A stretch of DNA of 64,000 bases from Lunularia cruciata (lineage: Eukaryota; Streptophyta; Marchantiopsida; Lunulariales; Lunulariaceae). The notes below the pieces were generated by a model that saw nothing but the letters and a program-made list of their open reading frames with translations, ran no database searches and was not told the origin of the DNA. Both the position numbers and the translations under genes were made by a program. Below, one piece after another: positions 21,561-35,400 of this stretch; the stretch's first letter is position 1, and each line of letters begins with the position of its first letter. The DNA lies in contig OX419759.1 in the NCBI GenBank assembly GCA_948567375.1, positions 60,799,493 to 60,863,492 of the forward strand, written 5' to 3'.

Positions 21561-24500
21561 AAATATATCAAAATTATATTATATTGCATCTACTTACAAC
21601 AATGATTTGCTATCATGGTGAATTAAATTTTCTTTCTCATCAATGGTATATTTGGGGTTACCTACCTATAGTGCAATCAATTGCACCAGTCTAAGGAAAT
21701 GTGGTTACAATGCTTATAATTTCATCATGAGGTTTCCCCTACTTTTTGTAATTCTAGTATCATGTCAAACTGTTGCTTTGATTTTGCCAACCTCTCCTTG
21801 AATTTAAACTTTTTTGCCTCTTTCTCTTCTACCTACCTTCACAAGAAACTTTCTATTTTAGCACTCTTTTGGTCTTTGATTTTGGCCAATTTATAGCTAT
21901 GTCTAGCCACCATTGTGCCAGACTTCAATTCTGTGTGACTTGTCATATCTTATGCAAATGCACTCAATGTTGGAAAAACCTTTACATTTGCCTTAACCAA
22001 CTTTCTCCTCTTGCAGGAGTGTTCATAGTCTCCTTCACTTCTCTAATCCTTGAGTCTCTTCCCTCTTTATCTCCTCTATATCTACCTTATGCAAGCATCT
22101 CATCAAATGCATGCACTATCTACTCTTCTACTACTAGAGTCTCCTCTTGTCCTCTTGTGTTTCTTTGAGTGATTGGAATATGTAAACATCCTCTATGTGA
22201 AACCCAAATGCTTCACTTCTTGCAAACTACAAAGGACTATATTTGAAAGTGCAATCTTGGGTACTTGGGGTGATCATTGGAATTGAATCTTGCAGAAGAA
22301 ATTCTTGTGGAGTACCAGATAATGGACTCTCTTGACAATTCCTCTTGCTCCTCAGGTGCCTCTCCATTCATTTTGTCCTCTTTGTCAGTGGGTGATACTA
22401 AATAAGTTCATCCTCTATGCTAAACAATTTGATAAGGCTAAACTCATTCCACATTCCCAAAATTACAATGGCAAGGGGAGAAATATTTTCTTGTCCTCCA
22501 AACAAGGCATTTCTCCAAAAGAAATTAAGACAAAAATGGTTTAACTTATACTCCACAATGGTCCATCCGTGTTTGATCTCCTTATCAATAAGTCTTTGAC
22601 CAATAGATTTGTCTTTCCATTGTCAAGTTTCTTTGTAGGACTTCAAGAAACAAGCACATTTCCTCTTCAATTTCTCCCCATTCATAGACATTGGAAACCC
22701 ATTACTACATCTCATGAAGAACATTGCCATGTAATTGAAGGCAATGTTGTTATGAATGGGTTTCTTATTGTTGCCACCATGGATTTGTTTAAAATGCTTT
22801 GGATCCTCTAGATAATCAAGAATCTAATTGAAATGATGTGAAACCATTCTGAAGTTATCTTCCTCACCTTTTCTTCCAAGACCTTAGATTTTGCTTTACC
22901 TTTACTCGCAAGAGTAGTAGAAGGTGCAATGGCCCAAAAAAACCATTTTCAAGAGTTCCTAGAATCCTAACCTATGTGCGGGAGTGTACTTTGCACTATA
23001 ATACTCAAGACTAAGAATGGAAGTATCAATCCATACTATGCAAGCGGGAGGAGGATTGGGAAGTAGGTCCAAATTTGTCATCCCAACGCTCTTGATTACA
23101 ATCCCTTTAATTGCAATTTCTATTTCAGAGTGTGCTTCTAAAAGATGGCGCACAATGAGCTTTTCCAAGTAAAAGTACCATCCATGTCCCCATGGTGGTA
23201 CTAGCATTCGATTTAAACTTGCAAAATATTGTTCTTGGCACCAAAAATCATTCACAATATGCATGAGTAGCTTGAGTTGGGTTTGTCATTTGTTCATAAA
23301 CAACAATGGTCCTATTTATGCACAGTCTGTAGAGTTTGGTTACGGGCTATAGCAGGTAATTACGGGTCATCTCAGAAAGGGGAGTTTGGGTTGAACATGG
23401 GAAGTACAAGTTGTCAAAGTGGTTAATTCCTAATCAATTTAATTAAGAAGGTTGAATGTAGACGTGTCCACTGTCCAGATGTGCCCATGTGTCATCACAT
23501 CACAAAGGAGGTTCAAAGACCAAGTATGAATGAAAATTTGAATTTGCAGCATTGAAAGAGTACCCAAATATTGTGCAGAAGCAAAGCAAGGAGCATTGGG
23601 TGAAAACTTGTAAGTCAAATGACAAACCCAACTCGAGCTACTCATGGATATTGTGAATTGCTACCCATTGTTGAGGATGATCAATATTTTGCGAGTCACT
23701 GTGCATAAATAGGAAATCAGTTTCACAGTAAAATTTACGGGACATATCGCACTCCCGTCTCTTCCGAGAGTGAAACCCCATACAGTGTGTGCAGTAATCT
23801 GATTCTGTCTTCCATGAAGATGGTCCCATATGTAAGATCATCGCATACTCTCATCATAACACATCAGTCATCAAATAGGTGAAGTTTACAAAAAACAAGA
23901 AACTAGTGAGCTCCTACATACCATCCACATTATATGTTAATGGAATAGCAACTCTAGCTCCTATTGCAAAGCGTAAACGTTGCATCGAGTCCACACAAAT
24001 CTAAATGTCATTTTCAGATTAGACTACCCTTGGGCATGGTCCAACATCTTCTTGCCAAATTTTGTTATTCCACTGTCCAGCAAAATTTATAGTGTTCCCT
24101 GCTACTACAAAAGAATTCACTGAGAAACTTATTCTTTGTGAAGTAAAGTAAGGTTTGCTTGACGCAACTCACATTTGTACTGAATCGAGTACTGTGGTAC
24201 TTAGCTCTAATCAAAGGTGGAAAGAAAACACTTATGTACTCACGGTATGTCCAGCCATATATTTGCTGTTTCGTATTTGACAAATCCCTTTGACTTCAAG
24301 GAGATGAAGACGACCCTATTTTGGAACTGAATGTGCAACGGGGATGCTTGACGGAAAGAGAGGTGTGGATTAAATCTAACTCGATATATCATGCAAAACA
24401 GTATGAGTGGAGTAAACTGCGGAACATCCACTGTGAGATTTCTCTTGATTAGCTGACATACAGCACGGCTGCCTAGGTACCTCCTCAGTGGCCTGTCCTT

Positions 24501-26402
24501 TCCAGCTTTCATTTCTCAATCATCGTACACAGGACGTACTTTGTACCATTACCTGCTTGTCCTTCACAAAATAATGGAAAATACTGCATACAGTGATGAA
24601 CGGGTTTCGCTGCGTGTCATCTAGTCAAATGTGGAGTATGAAGGAATTTATGCAGCACAATGATAACTCTTCCAGTTAGTTCCCTCGGTGGATCTGATGG
24701 TGCCTCCTGTCAACGGTATCGCTAGGTACGTAGTCAGTAACTCTGTAGGTCAGAAAAACTGGGGAGTGGCTCATTGCTCGAAGTGGTGAGAGAGAAATCT
24801 CGCATCTGCCGGAGAAATGAGTACAACATAGCCAGGTTTCGAACATTATCAAGATCACTCTATAACTGCATAGCCGGCTTGTTTGTGGCAAATCGGTTTG
24901 AAAACGAATTTATCACAGTAAAGAAGGACTTAGGGAGCAGGAAGGTTTGAGGAACGTCGAGACCACCTAATCGTTGGAATACACGGAGGCGAGGTATTGA
25001 TTCAACTGTACACAGATGAGCGGAGACGGCCGTGAGGCCCGTGACCAAAACTTCGTTTGCATCAGCAGTATGTAGCAGTGTGCACACTGTTGAGAATATG
25101 TCATATGTGGCCGATTATACAGGACCATCTTTACAGAAGTACGATTATCACAGGTGACGACCTCAATCTTTGTCTGTACACAGATAACAGATAGACAGGA
25201 CATATTGGACTAGAACCCATGTGAATGATCTTCGATTGTATCGCTAAGCAACAGATCAAAGATCACGTATTGCGTGGTCTGTCCTTGAAGGACATCTTAT
25301 CTGCATGGTGCATAATAGCTAGTGTACACGTACTGACCAAGGGTTTTGGTGTGATCTGTCCAGAACAAAAACAGAAGATAAAAGGAACGTGTTCTCATTG
25401 TAACCCTCTACAAAACACAGCACATCTACACAAGCAAGCTTGTCTGTGCTTGATGTACTAGAGACACAACGTGCAGTGTCCTCCTTTTCCCCATCCTAGA
25501 AAACACATGAAAGATCTTTCGATTCAACTTGAAATACGCGTATGCACAGTTATGTTCCACATTTGGAGTTGGTAAGGTCGAACTCGTGAAGGATCGACCG
25601 TCTCAGTGTCGGGTGTTCCCTGCACCTCGCCTTCCTTTTATGCACACAGCCAGCGTAAACTAAGATTGTCCGTCCTAAGCCAGCGCGATTATCATGGCTA
25701 TCTAGCTGTGACGACGGAATTGGAGATGGCCTGTGGACGTTGCTTGAATAACTTCCTTGACAAGTGAGTAATTGCTACATTTCATAATTACAATCCCAGG
25801 ACCGTGAATCCAAGATCTGTGTGAAACAAATCTACTCGTGGAGAACGCCGATACTATTTACGCATGTGTAACTTGGCGAAACATAGTTGTCTGTCGAGTC
25901 ATATCGAGAAATTTCATCTTCGAATTTGAGTGTCTGAATAATCTGTGAAGATGTATGCATGAACGATGAGCGGACGAACTTTCGGTGTCAGTAGAGTAGA
26001 AGCTTACACTTGCTCCATGTACCAATGGGCAGCAACATCCATAGGTCCTGGATAGGCATTTGATGCACAGAAACAATCGACGTGTTCATCTTAGATGATG
26101 GCTAGCAAATGAGTGACTTTTGGAATTTCAGGCCCTGACATCGAATATGAAACTCTCTTCCCCAAACCTTCGCCAAAATCAGGGAGACATGCTAATAAGT
26201 GTCAACGTGAATGATTGTTGGCTGACAGAGATCTTCCGCGGTCTAATGCCTGCCTACAATCTAAATAATTGTGCTTGGAATGGTAAAACCATAATGAGTT
26301 CTCTGCTTACTACACAAATTTCTAAAGAAGCAAACCAGCCAGTTCCTCCAGTTTTTCACCTCGCAAGACGCTTCAAATAAGCACTGGGGAGATATCATTA
26401 GT
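21561..26402. other. Repeat-poor stretch without a recognised gene
   Basis: From about 23 kb the base composition becomes more balanced and I find no match to the repeats elsewhere in the window. Minus-strand frames of 70-100 codons (for example 23264-22959 and 24512-24240) show no motif I know. The region could hold unrecognised exons, a non-coding RNA or nothing. Confidence 0.4.
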
Positions 26403-27314
26403 TTGCGTTTAGGGGCATTTACAAAAGTGCTCTAACAAGTTCTTAAATTATAAAAGTACCTCTAATAAACTGTTATTTACAAAAATGCCCCTGATTGGTG
26501 CTAGGCCTTGGCGTTGGTTTAGTTCGGGGGAAGGCGGGCTATGCCGGGCCTTGGGGGTCCCGCGAGTGGTGTGCCTTGTTACCTTCGTGTGGTCGTTCAT
26601 GCTCACCAGTACACGTGTATAGAGATACAAGAGCAAAACTCCGACATCATCTTATTTTTGTTGTATTCCAAATCTCTAGCAATAGCAGTAGTATGGAACA
26701 ATCAAGCGAACTCGCTACTTCCTTCGTTTGAGCGAACAGGCACAACCACTGCTGGAAGATTTTGCCCGTAAACAAGTTAAAAGGAGACAGTCCTTATGGG
26801 AAACTGGACCTTCTACAAACATATACTCAAGCAGCATTTCAGTTTCATTCTCCAAGTCGCTACTAGGTCATTTTTGTCTACAATCTTTTCAACCTCGAAT
26901 AAACCTTTCTGCTTCTAGAGATTGATGTCGATTGGCTTTCGGAATTGTGCACGATGGAAATTAGAGAATCTAATCAAATTCGTCGTCACTCTTTCGCAGA
27001 TAATGAATTTGTGTATACTGGAGCGAAGGAATCGAAAACTTGAGAGCCTTGCAACAATGCAACAATGCAACAATGGGGACTTGCAATCTCGAATAAATCT
27101 TCTAAGAGAAAATAGGGACATTGACTGAGCACTTTCTAGCATGCTCCGCTAGCATGTCGGAACCCCCAAGGCCCGCCCTCCCTTGACCCAACCCACCGAA
27201 CAACGCCAAGGTCCGGCACGAACCACGGGTATTTTTGTACATAACGGGGGGTTGGGGTACTTTTATAATTTACGAACTTGTTATGGGCAATTTTGTAAAT
27301 TCACCTTGCGTTCA
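26403..27314. mobile_element. Non-autonomous Mutator-like element (MULE/MITE)
   Basis: Element 26412-27305 (894 bp) has terminal inverted repeats of about 150-160 bp. The left arm is 26412-26571, starting GGGGCATTTACAAAA. The right arm is 27148-27305, starting GGTGAATTTACAAAA on the minus strand. Both arms contain AACAAGTTC(T/G)TAAATTATAA, ACCTTGGCGTTG-type and GGGCCTTGGGGGT blocks. It is flanked by a 9-bp target duplication, TTGCGTTTA (26403-26411) and TTGCGTTCA (27306-27314), matching at 8 of 9. Long inverted repeats plus a 9-bp duplication are the hallmark of Mutator-like elements. The interior (about 575 bp) encodes no transposase. Confidence 0.85.
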
Positions 27315-30300
27315 TCACCAAAATCGCGAGATAACCTGTCACCTTGACATCCTGCTAAAATTGGGAACGTCAGGACGAACCTCGAGAAGATTTCTTAACA
27401 AACTTCAACACACGAGGTTCCCATTTCTACGTGACTTCGCCATAAATGGCTGTTTAACGATATTTGTGAGATTGTTGTTCTTCCGTGATTTAAAGGTTGG
27501 ATTTTTAAACGTTCTACATCATCCGAAACATCATATTCTGTATTGAGGAGATAAAAGCAGTAGCGTGACAATACATGTCTATCAAGATACGACACACAAA
27601 ATAATCAATGCAATCATGATATCCAAGTAAGATGATCATTCAGGTTTAAACAGTCATATTGATACGCATGCATAAGCATTACATGTATTTTGTTGGTGGG
27701 ACGAGACAATAGATGATCCCATATTCTAACACACACTACATGCTTAGTTTTATGCTTTGGTCAGAGAGGGACATGCTTGCTCATGAATGGAGATACAAGA
27801 GCGTGAAGGATAAATAAGATGAGCAGTGCATAATTCTCCAAAAATTCCCATGCCTCACTTGCTTCTGAACAGATACGATCTCATTGAAGTGATGATGGGC
27901 AAAGAATCTGTGTGATGTATTGAGGAGGTGATACATCTCAATCTCAACTCCACCATTGTCCGAGCAGACGAGAGACAACGTCTTTTGCTGTGCAGAGTAG
28001 GTGAGTACTTAAAACTTGGTACCCACTTCCTCTTCCACTAGAGAGCAGGTAAGCACTGGACGTTTATTTCGAGAAAATCTTTCTTTTGCTGATAGGATCT
28101 GATATCAACAAATAGTCGTCCCTGACGAGTATGGGAACCACTTGATCGTGCCACTTGACCATGACACGGCCATATCATCACAAGTGACTGCTGATCGATG
28201 AAGGTTCAGATTGGGGGACTCTGCCTCTACGCGGTGGAATTCTTTATTGTCAGCCTCAGGTTGCACCTTTCAGTCGACATCCTTTGATTCAGTTCTCGCG
28301 ATCATTTCTGGACGACCCTGCATTTCATGTCCCATTCTCATGATATCCCAGGATACTTTGGGCCTTTGCATTGACTTGTTTCATCATGACACAGAAACGG
28401 TGCTTTCCGGCCACTCTTTACGTCTACAACTTAGAAGCTGCTGCCATCACCCATTTGATCCATCCACTGCTCCCACGCCACAGAGAATCGAAAAGAACTT
28501 GTCTATTAACTTTCTTTCACCAGATGCATTGCACAAGTATGCACAAGTCGCAGTGCACTGCTGGTGCAGGTTTGGAGGAAACTTTATAATTCGTATAAAC
28601 ATTTCAGCCAAAAGAAGTTTATCGTCTCATAGTTTGTTTGCATCCAAGACAACAGCTTAAGAATAGATTGAATTTCATATATTAGCCAGTAGGAGCAGGA
28701 ACTCTCCTGAAATTACCCCGTTGAGGCAAACGTACTGCTTTCCCGTGTGCCATCCAGAAACAGTCGGTTGAATTTGGCCACAATAATACCACAGTTATAC
28801 AGGTCTTCTATTCTCTTGAGCTTCTTTACCAATTCCAACATCCAACTTGAAGGGAAGTTAAGGATTCGGTATGGAAACCAGTTTAGAGATCAACTCCTAA
28901 GAGACTGCAAATGCATCAGGCTTTTGCTCACTGCAGAGGACAGTAAAAGCAATAAGTATGTATTCAAAGAATTGGCTTCCAAACCGGACGCCATACATTG
29001 TACCCTCCCGCAACCTGGTATCATTCGTCCTATTATGACTGCACTGGTCTTCTTGCTCTGATACTTTTCAACTGGCTATTATCTCCGGCGACAGGAGATT
29101 TAAAATCATGCTAAGAATGTATTAATGAAAGGACTAATTCAGAATTTTGGAGACCATGACAGGCAAGTAAACTAGGTAGGATTGTGTAAGATCTTGCTCT
29201 GGTTCTTAATGGAGTCACCTGAGACTGTTCTTAAAGCGGTTATGTCAATTCAACTAGCGTGCCTTCCCCTAAATCTCGTCTTCTATAAAAAGTATAGATT
29301 ACTCTAAATACTGTTCGGTAGATTGAAGTGTTGTTGACATTCTCATGAGACTTATCTTCTGCTTCAGGATCTGACTACACATGGATTGCTTTACAAGCGG
29401 GATTGCTTTGCTACGGCGCATCATCGTGTTATTTGCTTTACGAGGTTGAGGTTGTGTTCACTGGACAGGAACGTTTTCGGTGGGCCTGTACATAATTATT
29501 TTTCACAGATTGCCAATCTTATCGTTCGTAAAGTCGTGCCTAGTTAACGCTGTCGAGTAAATATCATGAGCAGAGATTCGCTCTCTATCCAATCGCGGGA
29601 CAATCAGCACTCAATTTCACGACGTTCGATCAGTTCAGTTGATCATAATACTGTTTCCACTCTGACTTCTGCTAAAGTACTCTTACTCTGGATCAAAGTA
29701 AAGGCGAAAATGATGCAAATGCAAGCAAGACATGCTAGAAACAACGAAGAAACATTTTTATTTCTTCAGATCACCAATTAATTTTCTCATTCTTCCTACA
29801 CAGATTATTTGAACTTATGTCCTATTTGAAAGACTGCACAGCTGGTCCTGATCTGAGTGCTCGAAGTGGACACCTATACACAGGACTTCCTCCTAGACCG
29901 AACCAATTTGCTTGTCGTACTGTTTGAGTTCCGCACTTGCACCGTTCTCCTTGAGGCTTTAAATCTATACAACCAAATCCGGATATATTGCAAACAAGGG
30001 GTAGGAATCCATAGACCACTCGCTCCTTCAAGTTCCGAGTTTTATAGCTTATACTACCGTTCACACACCACCTGTGCATAAACAGATTGGGTCTCCTGAT
30101 AAGTGAGTTCATCCAAAAGAAGGTGCCCTAGATTTCTCTCCACTTCCGCACCCAGGTAGTGTATAGAGGCCTCTCACCCTAAACCCTTCCATGGCCACCG
30201 CAGGCTAGGACTTTGTGGTATTATCATTTAGAAGCAAACTCGAGATTTTGCTGCACAGACGAGGAACAAGATTGATTGTACTAATGTCACAGTATTAAAA

Positions 30301-30779
30301 GACTCTCTCTGTTGTACTAAATGTCACGATTTTACAGGAATCTCTCTAGTAGTAGCGGTGAAACAAGATGATCATAAATAAGAAGTATTACTCAATCGAG
30401 TTACTAGACCTCTGCTCTTAGTCTAGTTAAAACATTTCAGCCAGTAGTCTTGTGATCACCATTCCATTCCATTGTTGCTTCAAGGATGGAGGTATGTTGA
30501 AGTAAGTAAAGCATGTTCTGTAGCTATATAGACAATGATGATCGGGTCTGACTAGGTGGTGAGGTCGTACAATGTCTCTAGTGCAGAAACATTTATGAGA
30601 TTTGGTAAGGCAATGTAAATCCTATGTCGATCATCAGATACTCTGAATAATAATGTATAACACGAGACACTTGCATATTGATTACACTGAATGGGTCGTT
30701 CGATTTAATTTTAAATTTGATTCTAATTCAGCAAGAATTTGGATATGGTCTGTCATATGAGCCATAATCTATAGATTGA
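27315..30779. other. Repeat-poor stretch without a recognised gene
   Basis: A plus-strand open frame of 149 codons (28211-28660) and one of 104 codons (28747-29061) carry no domain I recognise and no clear splice context. Confidence 0.4.
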
Positions 30780-31220
30780 ACTCTAATTGAACTAAATTGA
30801 ACGTTCCCTATTCAGCGTAATCAACGTGCACCTTTCCGTCAGATGCTATTCAAAGTAGCTGATGTTCGACACAGGATTCATATCGCCTTCTCTAGTCTCA
30901 CACATTATTTTGCGCTGGAGACATTGGACAGTCTCACCGTCTTGTCTTGTCGATAGGGTGGGCGTCTATATACCGTGATGATCCAATCTATAAATTATGC
31001 CACAGTTGCCGGACCATATTCAAACTCTTGTTGAACTTGAATCAAATTTAAACTCTAATTGAACTAAATTTAACTTCCCTATTCAATGTAATCAAGGTGC
31101 AACCTTTTCAGTTCAGTCGCTATTTGGAGTATCTGATGTTTGACACAAGATTCACATCGCCGTCTCAAATCTCACACGTTTTCCTTTGCTGGAGACATTG
31201 GACAGTCTCACCATCTTGTC
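30780..31220. repeat. Tandem duplication with 272-bp offset
   Basis: ACTCTAATTGAACTAAATT occurs at 30780 and 31052. The following roughly 165 bp, up to GGAGACATTGGACAGTCTCACC, is repeated with about 15-20 percent differences by eye. Confidence 0.85.
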
Positions 31221-32462
31221 GTACCCAACGTGTTCACCAAGGCATGTCCTATTGATGGCCTCCTATTTGCTGAGTTTCAGAAATTAAAGCCCAAAATTTG
31301 AGTGCATACCTCATACTCATGATCCACTAGAGAAAAGACTTCCTTGGTCAAACATAAAATTGACCTGTTCTCCGAGATTACACAACAGACACCCATTAGA
31401 AGCTGGCAGAAGCTAGATACTTGTATTGTACATAAGTTAGTATTCAATTAAGTAGTGACAGTTTCTAAATACCGGAGCGTAGTGGAATACTTTTGCCAAG
31501 AGAAAAACTACTTCAGCTATCTAGCAAGAAAAGGAAAGCGTGAGTTTAGGCACGCTAAATGTCATTGTGAAGTACACATATAAAATGGCAGAACAACGCC
31601 GGTGATAACAATAACCTGTGGCGATCAGCCAGGGAGCTCCATCACCGAGGTTACATTCAGCTAAAACTTTCCTTGCTGAACTATATCACGAGTACAATCA
31701 GCCTTGATAATTAGAGCGTGATGCAGATAAACAGTACATACTAATATGGACGTCAAGAGGTCAAAAACCGGAAGTTGGAGCTGATACACTAGACTCAGAG
31801 AAAACACACTGGTCCATACAGAGCAGATTCCTTCATGCCAGCATGTTTTGAACTTGAGTGGCAGTCTAGGTAAAGTGGATAAAAAGACGAGGCTAACAAA
31901 CGCAACTACCAACATAAGTGATGCCATCATGGATAGACAGACATAAGGCAAAGAAGTCACAACCGACAAATTTGGGCAACACTCACAAGCGGATACACAT
32001 TCTGACTCAGAGAGTCAAAGTTGTTAAATCATTACTGGAGTGGGAAGACCAACGTTACATTTCTCTCTGTTTAAAATACAGGCCTCAAGATGAATAAGAG
32101 AGTAACAGTAGGCTGTAAAAGTCTTCCAAATTTAAAGAATATATTTATCTAAAACTGGATGGACTGCGGAGGACTCTCATTTCATGTACACTGGAGGCGG
32201 CAAAATTTCCTACATAGAATTTGAGGGAAACAGATAGCCCTGGTCGAAAGGCCAACGGTCTCCACAGCTGTTCGAGATACAGTAACTGGACATCTGATCA
32301 CACGACGTGAGAAGTCATCTGTACAAAAGTCATAAAAGGGACCTCCTCCATTTACTCCTTGCAAACGAGCCGTTGGCAGTCGTCGCTCTTCACCTCAAAC
32401 GTGAAGGCGAGGATCCTGTACTAGTCTAAGGCAGATGGTAACACTTTACATCACGTTTACGG
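31221..32462. other. Downstream flank of the BAG gene
   Basis: Probably includes the 3' untranslated region of the minus-strand BAG gene. A very hydrophobic 102-codon minus frame (31969-31661) with three possible membrane segments is open but has no recognised homology. I do not call it a gene. Confidence 0.4.
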
Positions 32463-35400
32463 TCACCTTCTCCTTCTACTCGCAGTTGCTTTCTTCCGGC
32501 TACCAGTTTCGTCTCTCTTCCTGTAGTGGAGAACTTCGCTTTCTAAATCCGCGAGTTTCTCCTTAGTAAGATTCAAATCACGGGCCTGCTGCTCAGCAAG
32601 CTGCAGTACCTCATCTAGGAGGACTCTTAGTTTCAAATTTTCGAAATGTAGCTTGCTGGCAAGATTCTTCCCTGGGTCTCCTAACTCATCCGAAATCAAA
32701 TCATTTGCGTAAATATTCTCCTGGGCCTTGCATGCTGGAGACTTACAATCCAGAGTGGAACCCTTGGATAACCACATTGGAAACGCATTGTAAGAACCTG
32801 CATCGTAGGCAGCTAGCAGATCTTCCGACAACAATTCTCCTTGAGAAATTCGATCCTTCCCGCTTTCATGGTCCATACAGTCATCAGCTCGGGCCCGAAG
32901 GTATTTCGATGCCCTTTCCTCCGGGTGACGGTGACCACAAGATACAAAACGAGGTGGGGATCGGCCATAGGAGGAGAATTCTTCTGTACAAATCCTTGAA
33001 GGTCGATTATCTGACCATGTTGTGTGCTCCATGTCAACATCCGTGCTCACCTGCGCAATTGTCTGAGATGGCAATGATAGCTCTACACATTGTGCATTAG
33101 GTACTGAGGCAACAATGCCATTACTCATAATTGCAGATGTCTGACTGGAAGGCTGAACTATAGATCCAGTTTCCAATGTCTTGGACGTAAAGGAAAGCTT
33201 CGCAGTTGTAGAAACCTGCTCAGAAGCAACGCCATCGTTGACAGTCTGTGCCTCCTGTTCAATTTCAGTTCCTCTGATTAAAACTGGATTAGGAGATGAA
33301 ACTCCCTTCTGTGGAGAAGAGGCTGTACTGTCAACATCAAGGTCAGGAAGATCAACCGCACTCTCTAAAGCTACCTGTTCATGAAATGTTCCGGTGCCTC
33401 CGACACCCTCATGGAGATTGACCGCATTCTGGGAACCAGCCGTTTCCTGCGGTCTCCCTGAGTCGTCGCCATCACATTGTCGAACTTCGACTGCCCTCCG
33501 AGAATCTACAAACTTATCGTCCCAAAGCTGGGACTCGAGCTGCGCACAATATCTTACCGCACTGCTCTGTGCGGCCGTAAGACAACTGGCAGTTACATTT
33601 TCATCCACCTCAGGAGAGACAGGGGTCGCAATTAACTCGCAGGATTTGCGTGGTGTAATCTCAGCTTCATGAATTATCCCATCTACTTGCTCCTGAAGCT
33701 TTATCACCTCGCGAGTTACACTCTTGCGAATGTCTCTGACCGCTTGATCGACACCCTGATCACCATCATTCGAAATTAGCTTAACAGAATGTGGGGACGC
33801 TACACATTGAGGTTAGAAACTCTTGAGATTCACATCAATATGAACTAGCGAGCAGGACGGAAAACGTCCTACATTACCAGGCCCATGGAGCATTGCTACA
33901 CAAAGAATACAAAAAACTGCGGTAGTAGAGGCTATACCTGAACGCTGTCAAGTTGCAGCAACAGTGCAGTGATGCCCTCTGACCACTTCAGACGTTCCAT
34001 CCTGTCAGATCGTAGCCTCTTCAAACAGCTCTCATCCGAAAATTGTTGGTTAAGTTCTCTTAACTTGAAATTCACGTCAGAGATGGTCCGAAGATGCTTC
34101 AGAGGCCTAGATCGTCGCGATAGGTGACCGCGATATCGAGACTGGATGCGAATGGCTGCTTGCACCGCGTCGAGTGCAATTGGCTTAGGAAGAGCCGAAG
34201 GCGAACCTCCACTTAAAGATACCTTAGGATCTATAATTGGGCACTGGGCAGTTATAGGCGACACAGGTTTCACGACATCTGAGGAAAGTGAGACACTGAC
34301 AGGTGAACTGATATTGTGCTCGGTTTTCTTCCTCTGAACCTCGCTAATGCTTCGACCCAGCAAAGGATTTTCCTTGACCGTTTTCCTTTGAACCTCGCTG
34401 ATGCTCCTACCCAGTAAAGGACTCCGCACGCTGGGGTTTCCGCGAAGTGGGAGTTCACTGTTAGTTCTGCCAAGAAGAACACTCTTCCCCGCCAGGTTCT
34501 TCATATTTCCACTCAAACTCGCACTTCTCGCTAAGAGGGGACTCCTACCGTTCACATCTTTACTCCTTGTTCTAACAGGCGGAACAAACTGCGTACTCTC
34601 GGATCTTCTTCTCGGAACCGCATCGTCATCACTACTGCGGCTAGAGCCTTCCCCATCAGCCGATATCTTATTGTTTGCTTGGTAGACATACGATTGTTCT
34701 GGATACACGTTGTCGTCCAAACTCATCACCCTCCGGAGCCGGGGATTCTCGGTTGCGACATTTGCCGACTCACTGGCAACATCGTGTCTCGCCCTGGCAT
34801 CAACTATTACGGCATCGACTATTTCCTGAAACTGAACAACGTCGCGAGTCACGCTTTTCCGAATTCTGCGAACGACGGGAAGGACACCCTGCAAAGCCAA
34901 CAGGCACGGCAGCTCAATACAACGTGTAGTCAAACAGTCTGAAGTGAAGTAGAAACGTGCCAGCTAACTTAAAAGCTTAGACTTCAACTTGTCAACAATA
35001 CACGGACAACATACGAACATACAAATCCCTAACTTAAATAACTTATGGTGCATACTTTTACTCCAGTTCTAAGGTCAGGATTGGCCAATTTCAAGTCAAG
35101 AATTCTCATCCATACCTGAATCGTGTCAAGTTCGAGAAGCAGGGCCATGATTTCTTCAGTCATTTTCCGGTTCTCCATCACATCCAAACATAACTTGTCT
35201 ATGTAGATCGGGTCACATGCGCGCAAGGTCAACTTCTTCAGCTTGGTCCTAACCTCCGCAATCTTGCGGAGCTTACCCAAGGGATGACAACGACGTACAG
35301 CGTAACCCCTGAACGCTGCCTGTATGGGCACCACAGCTTCCTCCATCTCGAGCATCCGATCAAACGACGGAAGTGTATGAACGGGGTAAGTACTGCCCAC

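Noticed and set aside
28211-28660. 149-codon plus-strand frame as a gene
   Set aside because: No domain, no clear codon bias, and flanked by sequence without other exons.
31661-31969. Hydrophobic 102-codon minus frame as a membrane protein gene
   Set aside because: No homology recognised, no splice or start context, and it is probably in the BAG 3' flank.
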